From: Lojkania enalia
Lineage: Eukaryota > Ascomycota > Dothideomycetes > Pleosporales
Assembly: GCA_010094045.1 (NCBI GenBank)
Contig: ML986594.1
Span: forward strand, 195,228 to 259,227
Direction: 5' to 3'
DNA: 64,000 nucleotides
This document shows positions 1 to 10,983 of this stretch, one piece after another. Every line of letters starts with the position of its first letter. Within the stretch, counting starts at the first letter, position 1. The position numbers and the translations under genes were made by a program. The notes beneath the pieces were generated by a model, which was not told the origin of the DNA, made no database searches, and saw only the letters and a program-made list of their open reading frames with translations.

Positions 1-1189
1 TCTTTCTCCTTGTAGGCAGTGCTCATTTTCGAAGTAAAATTTTCAGCCCCAGAGGCTGAGTGCCTTGTAGCAGCAATTCAATATATGACCCGCCTGTCTT
101 CATGAGCACCTTGGTTTTGAAAAAAGGGTTTGCGCAAAAATTTCGACATGCATATCATTCTGAAATGTCAAACTTCGAATCCGCAATTCTGCGCCTCTTT
201 GTTCACTCGCGATCGGCGACCGGTCAACCGAATCTGTCCGTCTCCGCGACGCTGGATGCATACGACCATCCCATTCCTGAATCACTCATCACCTGCTAAG
301 CAACCTCGAAACAACATTTCGGTTGTTTGACCTATGCAAGCCTCTTTTTAGCCGACGGTGCCTCTGGAATAGTATTCGTGGACATGCTTTTTGGTAAGCG
401 AGAAATATCTCCCTTGCCGTTATCCCAAATCGGCTGGTCCACCCGCCCTTCGCTTGACAGGACCTTTCGGCGACCCGCTACGCACACCGGTCAACACTGC
501 CAGAGCAACTTCTGGGCTCAAGATAGAGCAGACATGTGACGGGTGTTGGTTAATGTAGGGCGACGAAGGGGACGCCGTACGTCTTCATCTTTCGTTGTTC
601 TCATTGCACGACAGGGCTTTTGCTAATAATGCACCAGTGCGTTCAATCCTTCAGACCCTCGAACCTATCCACTTGTCTTTCGTTGAGCGCCGGTGTTTCC
701 GTGAAAGCGGTCCTTCTTTTTAAACAGGGCGACCAAACGGATCTCCCAATGGCTGGCTCCAAATTGCTGATGGGAATACATGCTTCGAGCGGCCGAATAT
801 TCGTGCCTTCTCCCCCTTTGCCTGATTGCAGGCAATAAGTATACCCGGTGATTCTTCAACGATTCGCCGCCCGGTCTGATGCCAATATGCTGTTCCTTGT
901 CGACTATCCTTTGTTGGCGCGCGGCGTTGTGTGCTTTGTGCGGACGAGTCTCGTAGCGCGATGGGTTGAGGACCATCTATCCTGGAGTGTCGTACCATGC
1001 GGTCGTTGTCCACCAGGACTAGAAGCATTCCCTCATGCAATGGAGTCTCTTTTTCGCGGTGCGATCTTGGGTAGATAAGTGTCCTGCACTCGCAGCTGTG
1101 GACATCGAACGCAGATATTACGGACGAGCTCCCCTACGTGGCAAGATGCGACTGTTCGAGAAACACATCCACCTGACGCTCCAGTTAGT
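1..1189. other. No gene recognised at left edge
   Basis: Only short unsupported open frames are present, without family resemblance or consistent splice signals. A non-coding upstream exon of the zinc-finger gene that follows could lie here, but nothing in the sequence fixes it. Confidence 0.5.
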
Positions 1190-2833
1190 ATGGACCAATC
1201 CTCTCCGAATTCCCATTCAGAAGCTCCATCTAATAAAGTCAGACTCACGTGTCCGAACCACGATAGCAGCCCCTGCTCACAAGGCTCGGGCAAACACAGT
1301 GACAAGGCGCCCACTACAATTGTGCTTGGGGCTTCTTCTTTTCTCGACGGGTCGGAGCTGAAGCTCAGCTTGCGTGACACTGCTTCCAAAAATTTAGAAC
1401 AAGCGCAGTCAGCGCAAAACAATTACCGGGAATCACCACACCGCTCAAGGATCCGAAAACGTCTTGGAAGATTGTTGCCAAAGTTCTCCAGACTCCCATC
1501 TCTTACAATCAGCTTGTGGTATACAACCCAACAGTCACAAGAGCTGCAAATACCTACATATCCAGTGGAACTTGAAGAGCCTCGAACTACCTGTGCGTGG
1601 GAATTACAAGGCCAGACTAGCGATTCTTCTTCCTCTATAGACCACATGTCGAACAGCAGCTCAGCTCAGCATTTCAATATGCAACCTAGGCACTTGAACT
1701 CCGGAGAATTTCAGGGACCGTTTCCCGCTCCCTACCATGATTACCAGCAAAGTATGATTTCGACTGTGAATCATATACCTACGACGAACTCGTACGTGCC
1801 AGACCAGTATGTCATCTCGCCAATCACATACGACGGACGCTGCATCACAACCGATGATTCTACGACGTCCGCAGTCAGCCCCAGGAGTGATGTTGGCTAC
1901 ATTAATTCCTCACTAAACCCCTTCCCTCCCTATGATGCGTCTCTGCGTCCATCAGGCGGTACTCTTGAATACCGTCCCGGGTTCAGCCCTGTGACATCTT
2001 CGTCTGAATCACGTCAAAGTCCATTCGCAATGGACTACAGAAGTGGTTGTGCAGAATTGCCCGGGTCCTTTGCATACTCAATTGAGACGTCCCCAAGCCC
2101 GACCCAGGGAGCATATGGTTCCTATGCTATACCGGCGCTACATTCACCCCTAGCGCCGACTCGAAGAATCCCTACCACTGGAATCGCTGTATTACCTACA
2201 TCTAGCACGGTGTCGGGAGACGCAACCGAACAACTAGACATTTCGGAAGCCCAGGCGATAAGCGCGAGACGACCAACAACGTGCACCCGCTCTAATAGCT
2301 CTTCTCAGGAGAGCCGGATTGCTTACCAGCCAAGCATGCACTCGGTTCGAGAGTGTGTACGCGAGGATCACGGTGAAGATCTTCCGACGTGCGAGGTCGC
2401 GAGTTCGAGCAACAGCTCAAGGGATATTGGATGCTTCCCGGCCGTCAAAGCTACAGCCTGGCACTTAAGCCAGGCTATGAATTATGCCATGAGCGGAACG
2501 TCGGCGGCAAAGGGAAAATGTGCGAAAGGTGATCATCAAATATACGATGACAGGATGGAAGCTTCTGCGAATGATTCCCAGCAGCATCCCACTCCCTCTA
2601 CTCTTTTCTGCGATCAGTGCAGCATGCCCTTCACGGGGAAGTATCGAAACGGAAATCGATTGAGGCACATCCGGTCGAAGCACAGCACTTCTGCAACGAT
2701 CGCTTCTTTTGCTACAAAACTGGTATGCCGTGTTTGCAAGCTTAGGTATAAGCGAACAGACGCGCGAAAGAAACATGAATGGGAAAAACACGGTATTCCG
2801 GATGCAAAGCCAAAGCCAAAGAGACGAAAATGA
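1190..2833 (+). CDS. C2H2 double zinc-finger protein, array copy 1
   Basis: This is a single open frame of 547 codons, read from the first ATG after an in-frame TAA at 1076-1078. Residues 1-465 are rich in Ser, Thr, Pro and Tyr, with no fold I recognise apart from a basic patch near residue 85 (RIRKRLGR). Two zinc fingers sit at the end: C474-x2-C477-x15-H493-x4-H498 and C513-x2-C516-x12-H529-x4-H534. They are followed by a Lys/Pro/Arg tail that could act as a nuclear signal. The likely role is DNA binding in the nucleus; targets are unknown. The same layout recurs in the genes at 5984 and 10984, so I read this as one member of a local family. An upstream exon adding N-terminal residues cannot be excluded. 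Confidence 0.75.
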   Translation: MDQSSPNSHSEAPSNKVRLTCPNHDSSPCSQGSGKHSDKAPTTIVLGASSFLDGSELKLSLRDTASKNLEQAQSAQNNYRESPHRSRIRKRLGRLLPKFSRLPSLTISLWYTTQQSQELQIPTYPVELEEPRTTCAWELQGQTSDSSSSIDHMSNSSSAQHFNMQPRHLNSGEFQGPFPAPYHDYQQSMISTVNHIPTTNSYVPDQYVISPITYDGRCITTDDSTTSAVSPRSDVGYINSSLNPFPPYDASLRPSGGTLEYRPGFSPVTSSSESRQSPFAMDYRSGCAELPGSFAYSIETSPSPTQGAYGSYAIPALHSPLAPTRRIPTTGIAVLPTSSTVSGDATEQLDISEAQAISARRPTTCTRSNSSSQESRIAYQPSMHSVRECVREDHGEDLPTCEVASSSNSSRDIGCFPAVKATAWHLSQAMNYAMSGTSAAKGKCAKGDHQIYDDRMEASANDSQQHPTPSTLFCDQCSMPFTGKYRNGNRLRHIRSKHSTSATIASFATKLVCRVCKLRYKRTDARKKHEWEKHGIPDAKPKPKRRK

Positions 2834-5800
2834 AGCTGGCCGCTAATAGCGGGTTTCTCGCAAAGCTAGACGCATTACTAAACCCTTGCCGAATCATATC
2901 TCTTGTTTGAATATTCATTACGGACTTGGAATTTTTGCGGGTTGAGCTGAATGAGAGGCAACAACAGCGACAGCCGCCAGTCGGGGTTTTAACTCTGCTT
3001 GCAAAGCAAGTTGACAACATTCTATGTAAATATATCGAGGAAATGTGACGCGGACTATTGAATACGCCTTTGGGGGCTGTAAGTTACTCAAATAGTAGTG
3101 ACTTAATGATCTTTGATGTAGTCGAATGATGTATCGTAATGCCTAATTCGATATTGCTATACTTGACATGCTATTACCAGAGCAATTGATAAACCGCGCA
3201 ACATTGCCGCTAACGAGGGGTACCCAGTTTGGATATAAGAGTAGAGCAATCCCAAGGCCAAATTGCGAACAGCCCCCGTGGAAGAGCGTGAAGCTGCTTA
3301 GAAAGCGGGGATTCTGAAGATGGCACATCTTTCATAGGTGGTTAAACGACCCGATCCGCCCCGAATCCATAAGGCGGTAGGGCACACCTTAGCCTACTCG
3401 CCAATAAAGCAGGCAGGCTTTGTGCATGTGACTTCTTGAGGTGTGTGCGTGCCGTGCATCTGCATAAAGAGGCTCATATGCTGGTTGCGCCCATTTTAGA
3501 TACGTCACGCGGTGATAGTAACGCTTAACTAGACGACACACGAGGCTGTGCCTCCTCTAAGTCTTGCAACGGAATCTCTCGAGAAGCAGATTAGGAGCGC
3601 AGAAAGTTCGATGAGATCCTAGCTGCTGCAGAGTTGTTGTCAGGAGTAGGATATTTCCGCGGATTTGAGCGAGGCGAGCTGAAGGACTTTGTTGGCCACT
3701 GCACTACGCAACCTGGTCATCAGACCTAGAAGATGCATAGTAGCAACGCCATAATATATGTGCATCCTCATAAACGGTCCTTTTAATTTGCAATTCTCCG
3801 TATTTTTTTGAGGACAGATGTAAAGTTGCAAGGCGGTCTTGCGAAAACGTTAGCTAGCCGATCAATGCTAGTAAGGCTATTAGTTGATAGTTGATCGAAG
3901 GAATGACAAACGTAAAAACAAGGACAGTTCCGGTGACCGCATGACTTAGGGCGATGATAACAACGGTAAGTAGTGAAGCATGGATAATTGCAGGTGGCGC
4001 ATTCTGAGATAGAATGAAACCTTGGTCGGAAATGGAATGCGGGACCGTAGAGTATGGCTATGCTAGTTGAATGGAAGCCAAGATTAGAGCCATGATGCAG
4101 GTGTTGAGCTATGTTTTAGTTGCAGCGCATATGTGGAGAGAATTTGATGAAAAGCAGTGCATGTATGAGCATGTAGGCTTCGCTCACAGTGGGGCCCTAG
4201 TCGGCGGGCGCCGCGAAACAGACCAGCGTACCGTACTACACCCTCGAGATCGAGCTTCTCTCAAAAAGCCGCTTCATTTCTGCGCAAAGGCGGTCCATCT
4301 GTCCACTTCCCCCTAGAATTGGTTTGAAGAGATGCGGCAGGACGAGAAATGACGGAGTCACAAAATATGCCCAAAGAAGGCAACTGTTGCCTAGTGGGAA
4401 GGCACAATTTTCAGGCGAAGAGACGGGCCCCGAAGGTACCCCCTAAGGATAGCAGCAGGACAATTGCCCGGTTATTGCTAGACGAGAGGCCTTGCTCACT
4501 CTGGACGCTGCGTTCGAACGAGTTTCTGATTTGGTCTCGTGAGCAGCCGTCCTTTCCTTCGTCGCATGCGGCAGGGATGGCTCAGCTTGGGCGTTCCGAT
4601 GAGTTGAACAGGATAACCAGAATCCTGAGGGCGCCGAATATGCAAAGAATTGGCAATGTTGTGATTCATGACGCGGCAGCGAGTAAGGGAGATGGCGCAA
4701 TGAGGTCCGTCGAGTGTCGGGCGTTCCGACCATGTAGCCCCCATCTCTTGACGCGTCTCCCGACCAGGAAATTGCGGCGAGATGATCGAATGCGTAGTGC
4801 ATGTATCGAAAGCCGCTCGTGAGATCCGTGACCGAAGAGATTTCCGGCTGAGCCTGGTATCTCCGGTCTGCTTGAGGTACTTCGCGGATTAGAATTGTTT
4901 CTCGCCCCAATGGCCCCCAGCATAGCCGCCGGGAACCGAATTTTGTTTTGAAATTCGAGTATAAACTCCTTTACCCTCTCTTTCAATAGTTTGAGTCACT
5001 TCCCCTCCCTTTTTCCCCTTGCACGCATTGCTTGAACTGACGTCTGCTACTGGTAACGTTATTTCAACCCTAACTTGGGTTACGACCCATAATCGGGACG
5101 GCTACCTGTCCCGCACGCACTCCTATGTTCTATTGCACATTGCACAAACCATACTGTCCTGTCCTGTGGGAGAATGGATCCGTTTCCTGCCGAGAGCCAG
5201 GACATAGCACTTCTAGGCAAAGTATGCCTTTTATCTGCCTTGCGAGGTTGATTTGTAATGGGAAAGACAACAAGGATCCGTAGCGACATAGGACGTGGAG
5301 ATCCACCACCAACAACAAATCAGTGTGCCATTTCCCCGAATCGACCGGTGGCGCCCGTCTCGGATGGTTCCGGACCATTATCCTGCTTAGGAAACAATGA
5401 TGAATGGTTGGATGACTCCTCGGATGCGGTGTCCCTTTTCGAGTAAAAAGCGTTGGAGTATAAAGTATGTAGCGCACGAATGTTCGATCATGTGCTAATA
5501 GGCCAATGAGGAAGAATTATGGGAATGCAACCTTGAAAACTGGCTAGACTTACTAACGTCCTCCAATCGAGCGAGTCGGACTAGTATTCGAGTCCCTCGG
5601 GATACAGCCGCCCTTTTGCTAGATACAGGACAGACGAAACTGACCAATGAGTAACTGGAGAACAGTTATACTGACTTTCCGCATCCAGGGCATCATCGAG
5701 TCGGTGTCCAGCATGATGATCCTTAGTCTAATACGAGGGTTTGGGACAGAGGGAGCGTTGCACAGTTCGTTGCGTCGATATCCCAAATGCTGCAGCAGGA

Positions 5801-5983
5801 CAAGATGCAGAGCTATACGTTTTGGAAGTATTCGTGCTCTCATAGCCTACCGAGTCCCTTCGGAAATTCGAATATTAATTGAGATTTGGACAGCGGTTTT
5901 TCTGTATTTATTGTCATCATCATGTCTTTATCCATCAGATCCCAGGATAGCTGTGCAATTACGTTTGTACTTTCTCTCTTTCC
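2834..5983. other. Spacer between zinc-finger copies 1 and 2
   Basis: About 3.15 kb without a convincing gene. Several frames of 60-160 codons occur on both strands, for example around 4349-4910, but they overlap each other, use no splice signals and resemble no family. No tRNA, transposase or terminal repeats were seen. Confidence 0.5.
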
Positions 5984-7777
5984 ATGTATTCGGCGGACGC
6001 GACTCTAACCAATATCAGAATTTGTTGTGGTGATCCCGTGCGGTACTTTGCCACTCACTGTACCCAGACTCGTCGTCATTGCTTAGGGTGCGACAAAGAT
6101 TTATCCAACGCTCGAGAGATTGTGATCGACCACGGCCCGTCAAGTTGTGCTATCTATGCCGGATGCGTAGGCTGTCGAGACGACTGCTTCCATACCATAC
6201 ACACGCCGTGGGGGTACAGATTGAATGGGAAACTAGACTACTCTCCACGGAACGAGGACATTCCGACGCAAGCACCAGCGCTTTGCATGTCCAAGGAATA
6301 CGATTATATTGCTTCTCGAAGTTGTTTTAATATACGCGCTCGGATACGTAAAATGTTACGGGGAAAGCACATGCCTCGATTCCACATGCCCCCAATTCCA
6401 AGCATACTGCCACAAGCTAGAGGCGAGAACTGCGGGAAGCGCTACGAGCTTCCCGAAGCGGAGGCTCTGGAGGCATCGTCTCCACCAAGCATCCCAGAAC
6501 TCCCTGGAAGCCAACCCCTGTTGGCTAGTCCAATCGAGCCATTCGAACATGGCCACTTTGAGCCGAATGACGGCCCGTTGGAGCTGAGCGCAACATTGGG
6601 CTCGGCAGCGGGAGAACTATATCGACAGATGCATCAGCAATATGACCCCGAAATAGCCGATGCATCGACAAGCCTGTGCGCTCCTGTCGGTCGCTATGAT
6701 GCGGTGCCCATCGTCCAGGCCGTAGCCAGGAGCAACTTGGCTGCCGCGAACAGCAGCGGTACGCGGGAGCGCGACCGAGTCTTGGACGTCGAGAGAGGGA
6801 CGTCGATTGCATCTGTCCGAGCGATGCTTTCCAGTCTTGCGACGCCCAGCGCCACTGTCACTGAGCATGAGCCGCTCACTGCTCGTAACCAGACTCCCGG
6901 GATCGGCTCGGTTACAAGGGGCGATGACTTCGGCGAGTCTCACGGTCCCCATTCGATACCGTCCGCCCAATCGGCGGGCATACCCTCGTCCGTCAGTCAT
7001 GGATCGTGCGGGTCTTGCGGGACGTATGGAGGTCGCTATGATCCTCCTTGGGATTGTTCTAGCAGCGGATTGTGCTCTACCGTTTCTCAGACTTCGGAAC
7101 AGTCATCGACCAACATTACCCCCACAACACCTCAAATTAAATCCAGTGAGGGGGCAGGAAGGAGTGACTACCCGGATGCGGTATTCAGTGGGGGTGATTA
7201 TTACGGGCAACCAAGGCCGGTCCTAAATATCCCGACCAGATGCTCACAGGAGCAGCGATATCACACATCTCCTAGAGGCGTGCCCTTGTACGACACCAAT
7301 CCGCCCGAATATTCCAGCCCTTCAAGTGCTGTCCAAATGCGTCTGTGGCCTGGAGAAACCTACTCCCACACCAGCAATCAAAGAACTCCGCACGACGGCA
7401 TGGCCCTGCAGATCATGCCCACAAACAAGCAGCAGGAGGCGTTCCGATTAGAAGTTCAAGGAACCAATGGACTAGTCGCGTCATACTCCCCTCATGTTGG
7501 GCAGTGTCTGCCACGCTACTGTCAGCAATGTAATCAGAAATTCACAGGCACTTACAGCAAAGGTAACTTGGATAGGCATAGGCGGGAAAAACATTCAGGC
7601 TCCAGTGCAGCGCGCTCAGTCTATAAGTGCTCCTCATGCCACAAGAAATATAAGAGGGCGGATGCACGCAAGAAGCATGAATGGGAGAAACATGGACGCG
7701 GTTTGGAGCCGAAGAAAAGGCTTGAGCGAAAAAGACCCGATGGGCAAGCGTACGAGTTGCCGGTGGTGATGGACTAA
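5984..7777 (+). CDS. C2H2 double zinc-finger protein, array copy 2
   Basis: This uninterrupted frame of 597 residues starts at the ATG at 5984. The N-terminal 100 residues are rich in Cys and His, unlike copy 1. Near residue 117 lies a basic patch RIRKMLRG that resembles the one in copy 1. A long Ser/Pro/Gly-rich middle follows. The fingers are C513-x2-C516-x15-H532-x4-H537 and C549-x2-C552-x12-H565-x4-H570, with the same spacing as copy 1. Finger 2 shares the run DARKKHEWEKHG with copy 1. The tail is basic (GLEPKKRLERKR). It is probably a nuclear DNA-binding protein. The start is less certain than the end, because the Cys-rich N-terminus could be a chance extension of the frame. Confidence 0.75.
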   Translation: MYSADATLTNIRICCGDPVRYFATHCTQTRRHCLGCDKDLSNAREIVIDHGPSSCAIYAGCVGCRDDCFHTIHTPWGYRLNGKLDYSPRNEDIPTQAPALCMSKEYDYIASRSCFNIRARIRKMLRGKHMPRFHMPPIPSILPQARGENCGKRYELPEAEALEASSPPSIPELPGSQPLLASPIEPFEHGHFEPNDGPLELSATLGSAAGELYRQMHQQYDPEIADASTSLCAPVGRYDAVPIVQAVARSNLAAANSSGTRERDRVLDVERGTSIASVRAMLSSLATPSATVTEHEPLTARNQTPGIGSVTRGDDFGESHGPHSIPSAQSAGIPSSVSHGSCGSCGTYGGRYDPPWDCSSSGLCSTVSQTSEQSSTNITPTTPQIKSSEGAGRSDYPDAVFSGGDYYGQPRPVLNIPTRCSQEQRYHTSPRGVPLYDTNPPEYSSPSSAVQMRLWPGETYSHTSNQRTPHDGMALQIMPTNKQQEAFRLEVQGTNGLVASYSPHVGQCLPRYCQQCNQKFTGTYSKGNLDRHRREKHSGSSAARSVYKCSSCHKKYKRADARKKHEWEKHGRGLEPKKRLERKRPDGQAYELPVVMD

Positions 7778-10700
7778 GGTGACTGTCTTCGTGCGATTAG
7801 ATGCGGCGCCCCTCGGCTCTACGCATTTTTGCTCTTCATGCTTGACATTTCAGCCGACGTCTTCTCCTAAGATTGAGATACATGCTGATACGTTTTGCGC
7901 CGTGCAATTTCTAGTTGGCGGAACGATCTGCATATGAGGTGGTCGGATCTAATTCTTGGTAGGAGATGTAGCCTTAGTCATATAGTGGGTAATGCACGTC
8001 CAGTTACCGAAATTGATTTTTTGGTTTAGTTCCGTCGCCCCAAAATATACATGTTGGATACTATCAGTCAAGCGATGCTATTCTAGGGCAAGAAAAGTGA
8101 ATGAGTCTTCAAACGTTACACGCGAGTTCGTGCTATCGAGTAATGGTATGCGATGGCATAGTGGCTGCCGAACGGGTCGGAACCGAGATATATCGTAGGT
8201 GAATGCTCTTTGCTCGGTATCTGGTAACGGCCCGTACCGTAATTAGTCGTACTAAGAGTGAACTTGGGTAAAAAGCTGTCAGCTTGGAATTGGTCGCGGC
8301 AATCGGTCTGACCCTCCGAATTGCGGCTCTATTCACACAACCCTTCAGACAATCCGTAATCACCGTACACACCCTCTTTAGATTGAGGGCCCAACCAGAC
8401 TTTCCCAGTAAATCGACATGCAGTATGTAGCAAGGGGGTTTGGGCCAACAGGATGGTCGGCTGACGGGTTTGGTGGGGTGTGTTCGGGCGGGAGCACCAC
8501 TATAGGGTTGTGTGGTTTTATTGTGGCGTGCATGGCGTGCATTTACAGTGTGCTTGGCTCCCCAAACATGCACCCCCTGGCGGTTCGAGAACTACTTTTT
8601 CTGCAAGCGGTCCCGCTGGATCTGCTGTTGGGTGAGCCGTTCTCCGCATATTGAAGAGACGTGGCTTGGCTTAGACAAAAGAGGTGAAAGATCGTCCGCA
8701 CCTGTACAGAACTTGGTATTATAATTTGTCGGAGCGGCCCATGGTTCGGAGATCGTTCTAGTAGTCCGTGTACGTGATGCAGCCGCGTTCCCAATATCTG
8801 TGAAGGATGCTCGCTTTTGAAGTCCGGGATTGGGCAAACATAGTATGGCGGCAGATAGTGAAACTCGCGTGCAGTGACCAAAAGGACTTGCTCAAGTCTC
8901 ATGGCTGGTTGTTCGAGAATTAATCCCGAAAGCCGACGTGAGAATTTCTGCCGCCTGGTATCGCCACAGCTAACCTCGTGCCCTTCGCGCTAGATCTCCT
9001 ACGAGAGGTAGGATGGGGGCAGAGATTCTACTAGTGAGAATTTCCATATTGGCCTTGAGCTGAACTACCATCGTTAATCAACAAGCCAGCGACTCCTCCG
9101 AGCCACTTGCGTGTAGCTGCACAGAGTTTCTATCTTGTCGTTGAATGTCAAGAGCCAAGCAGGATATAGCGACTCGGCCAGCCACGAACAGAAAGCCAGT
9201 GAGAAATATATTCTCGACAGGTCTTCTCACGTTCTTGCCGCCCGCCGCGAGGTTGTTACCCAAGCTGGCGTGAATAGGTAGATAATAATTGGCCAAAACA
9301 GAGCTAGTCGAGGCGAACATAAGACCTGCAGTCATGCACGCGTAGTTCGCAGGAGAGGGCAGACAACAGAACCCGCGTCATTGTCCCACACCCGCTTATG
9401 TTATCACACCATCTAGAAGCTGGCCTACGTAGATCGGTTAATTGAGCCATTCTCGCGCTGTGGCTGCTTGAGATTGCAGATTGTATCCTCGATGCTGTCT
9501 GCCGCTGCGGGGAAGTATGTGGTAGTTTCATGCATGCTGCTGCGGGCGCAGCAAGGCGCAAAAGATGATCTATAAGCTGAGTAGGGACGGGAGAACTCTG
9601 AGTTGGCTGGCCCCGGCTCTATAGTCTGTTTCCTTCTTTGGCTCCTTCAGCATCTTTCAAATGCGGGATAACCTTTGAATGTGATGCGGTCATTTTGCGT
9701 ATGCATCTTCTACATCTACGCGGGTGCATTCTAAACTCTGTTTCACAGAACATCTTTTATAAGTCTTGGTTTGAGAGGCAAATCGCAGCCACACTCGAGC
9801 TCCAACCAGCGAACGAAGAAGCTGAACAAGGTGCGCTCGTGGAAGGATGTTCAAATCTCCACGAAGCTTAAATACATCAAGTGGTTCCTGCTTCTCCAGC
9901 CCGCCTCATTCCGACTTGATGACCAGGACTAATGACCGATTCGACTACTACATCTCGTTAAAATCCCCTATGGATAACGCCGGGATGGCAGGACAATTCC
10001 AGGGCGTCCACTGGCCCAGACTGTGTTGGGCATCGTATGCAATCCGAATCTCCCCACGGCGATACATCCTCAGATCTGACGGAACAATTTATACAACGGA
10101 AACAAGGGGTAAGCATCTCCATACCCAAGAGCATGAGCATTAACTTTCTCTCCTTTGGATGTAAGAGGTGTGTCGACAGTTTCCTTCACCATCGCCTACG
10201 AGAAGAGTGACGTGGGGCTATTCGTACCGGTATTCGTCGATGGAAGGACCATTTGCTACCCTTGAAAACGGATACGCCGCTACTTTGCACATAGACACAC
10301 TACAAGTCCGGCCCTAAAGAGATAGGTCGAGACTTTTCGCAGATAGCCTTCTGTCACCTCGTCTTGCGCCAGCCATCTACTCTGCGACAGTCACCACTGT
10401 TCTCAGCGTGCTCTAAAGCTTCCCGGGCTCAAGATTTGCAATAGGGTATTTTGCCAACCTTAACATGGAGTGAGGCTGGTGGGGCTTTGTCGTAGCAACC
10501 GTCGGCGCCCTGTCCGTGGTAGTATCCAAGGCCCGGTGTACGAACAAGGCCGTAGATTTCGTCATCCCGTACTTATGCCAGCTGTCGCCTCCGCTTGAAA
10601 AACCGACTCTCCCTCTGAAGCTCCAGCAAGTGTTTAAGAGCTGGAGGAGTCGTAGCATTGTCCTCATTGATCAGACGGCGAAGCAAGATCTATCCGGGTC

Positions 10701-10983
10701 CCGCTACTACGTGGGTCGACACCCCTGTTCTTGGCACGACGCTCAGCCTCCTCAACCCACATAGTCTTCCTTCAGTTCCTCCTCCTCTCATATAGCTTAG
10801 ACATAAAACACCTTTATCTTAAAGCTCCTCATATTCCGGCAAGCTCTTTCGACGGTTCAGAATTTGTTCCTCCTGTCTTCGTTGGTTGCTAGAAGAGTCT
10901 CGTCTCCAAGCAGAACCCCGTAACTACCTCTAAGTATCCTAATCACCTTAAGCCACCACCGCCGAGGAGACGGCCCGAGCGAT
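7778..10983. other. Spacer between zinc-finger copies 2 and 3
   Basis: About 3.2 kb, nearly the same length as the spacer between copies 1 and 2. Scattered frames of 60-146 codons (for example minus strand 8133-8573 and 9078-9335) resemble nothing and are not supported. No degenerate finger motif was found by eye. Confidence 0.5.

Noticed and set aside
665..1422. Minus-strand frames of 103-129 codons
   Set aside because: They overlap each other, start at non-ATG codons in part, and overlap the zinc-finger gene without any family resemblance.
8133..8573. 146-codon minus-strand frame as a gene
   Set aside because: No recognisable family, overlaps opposing frames, and its composition looks like translated non-coding DNA.
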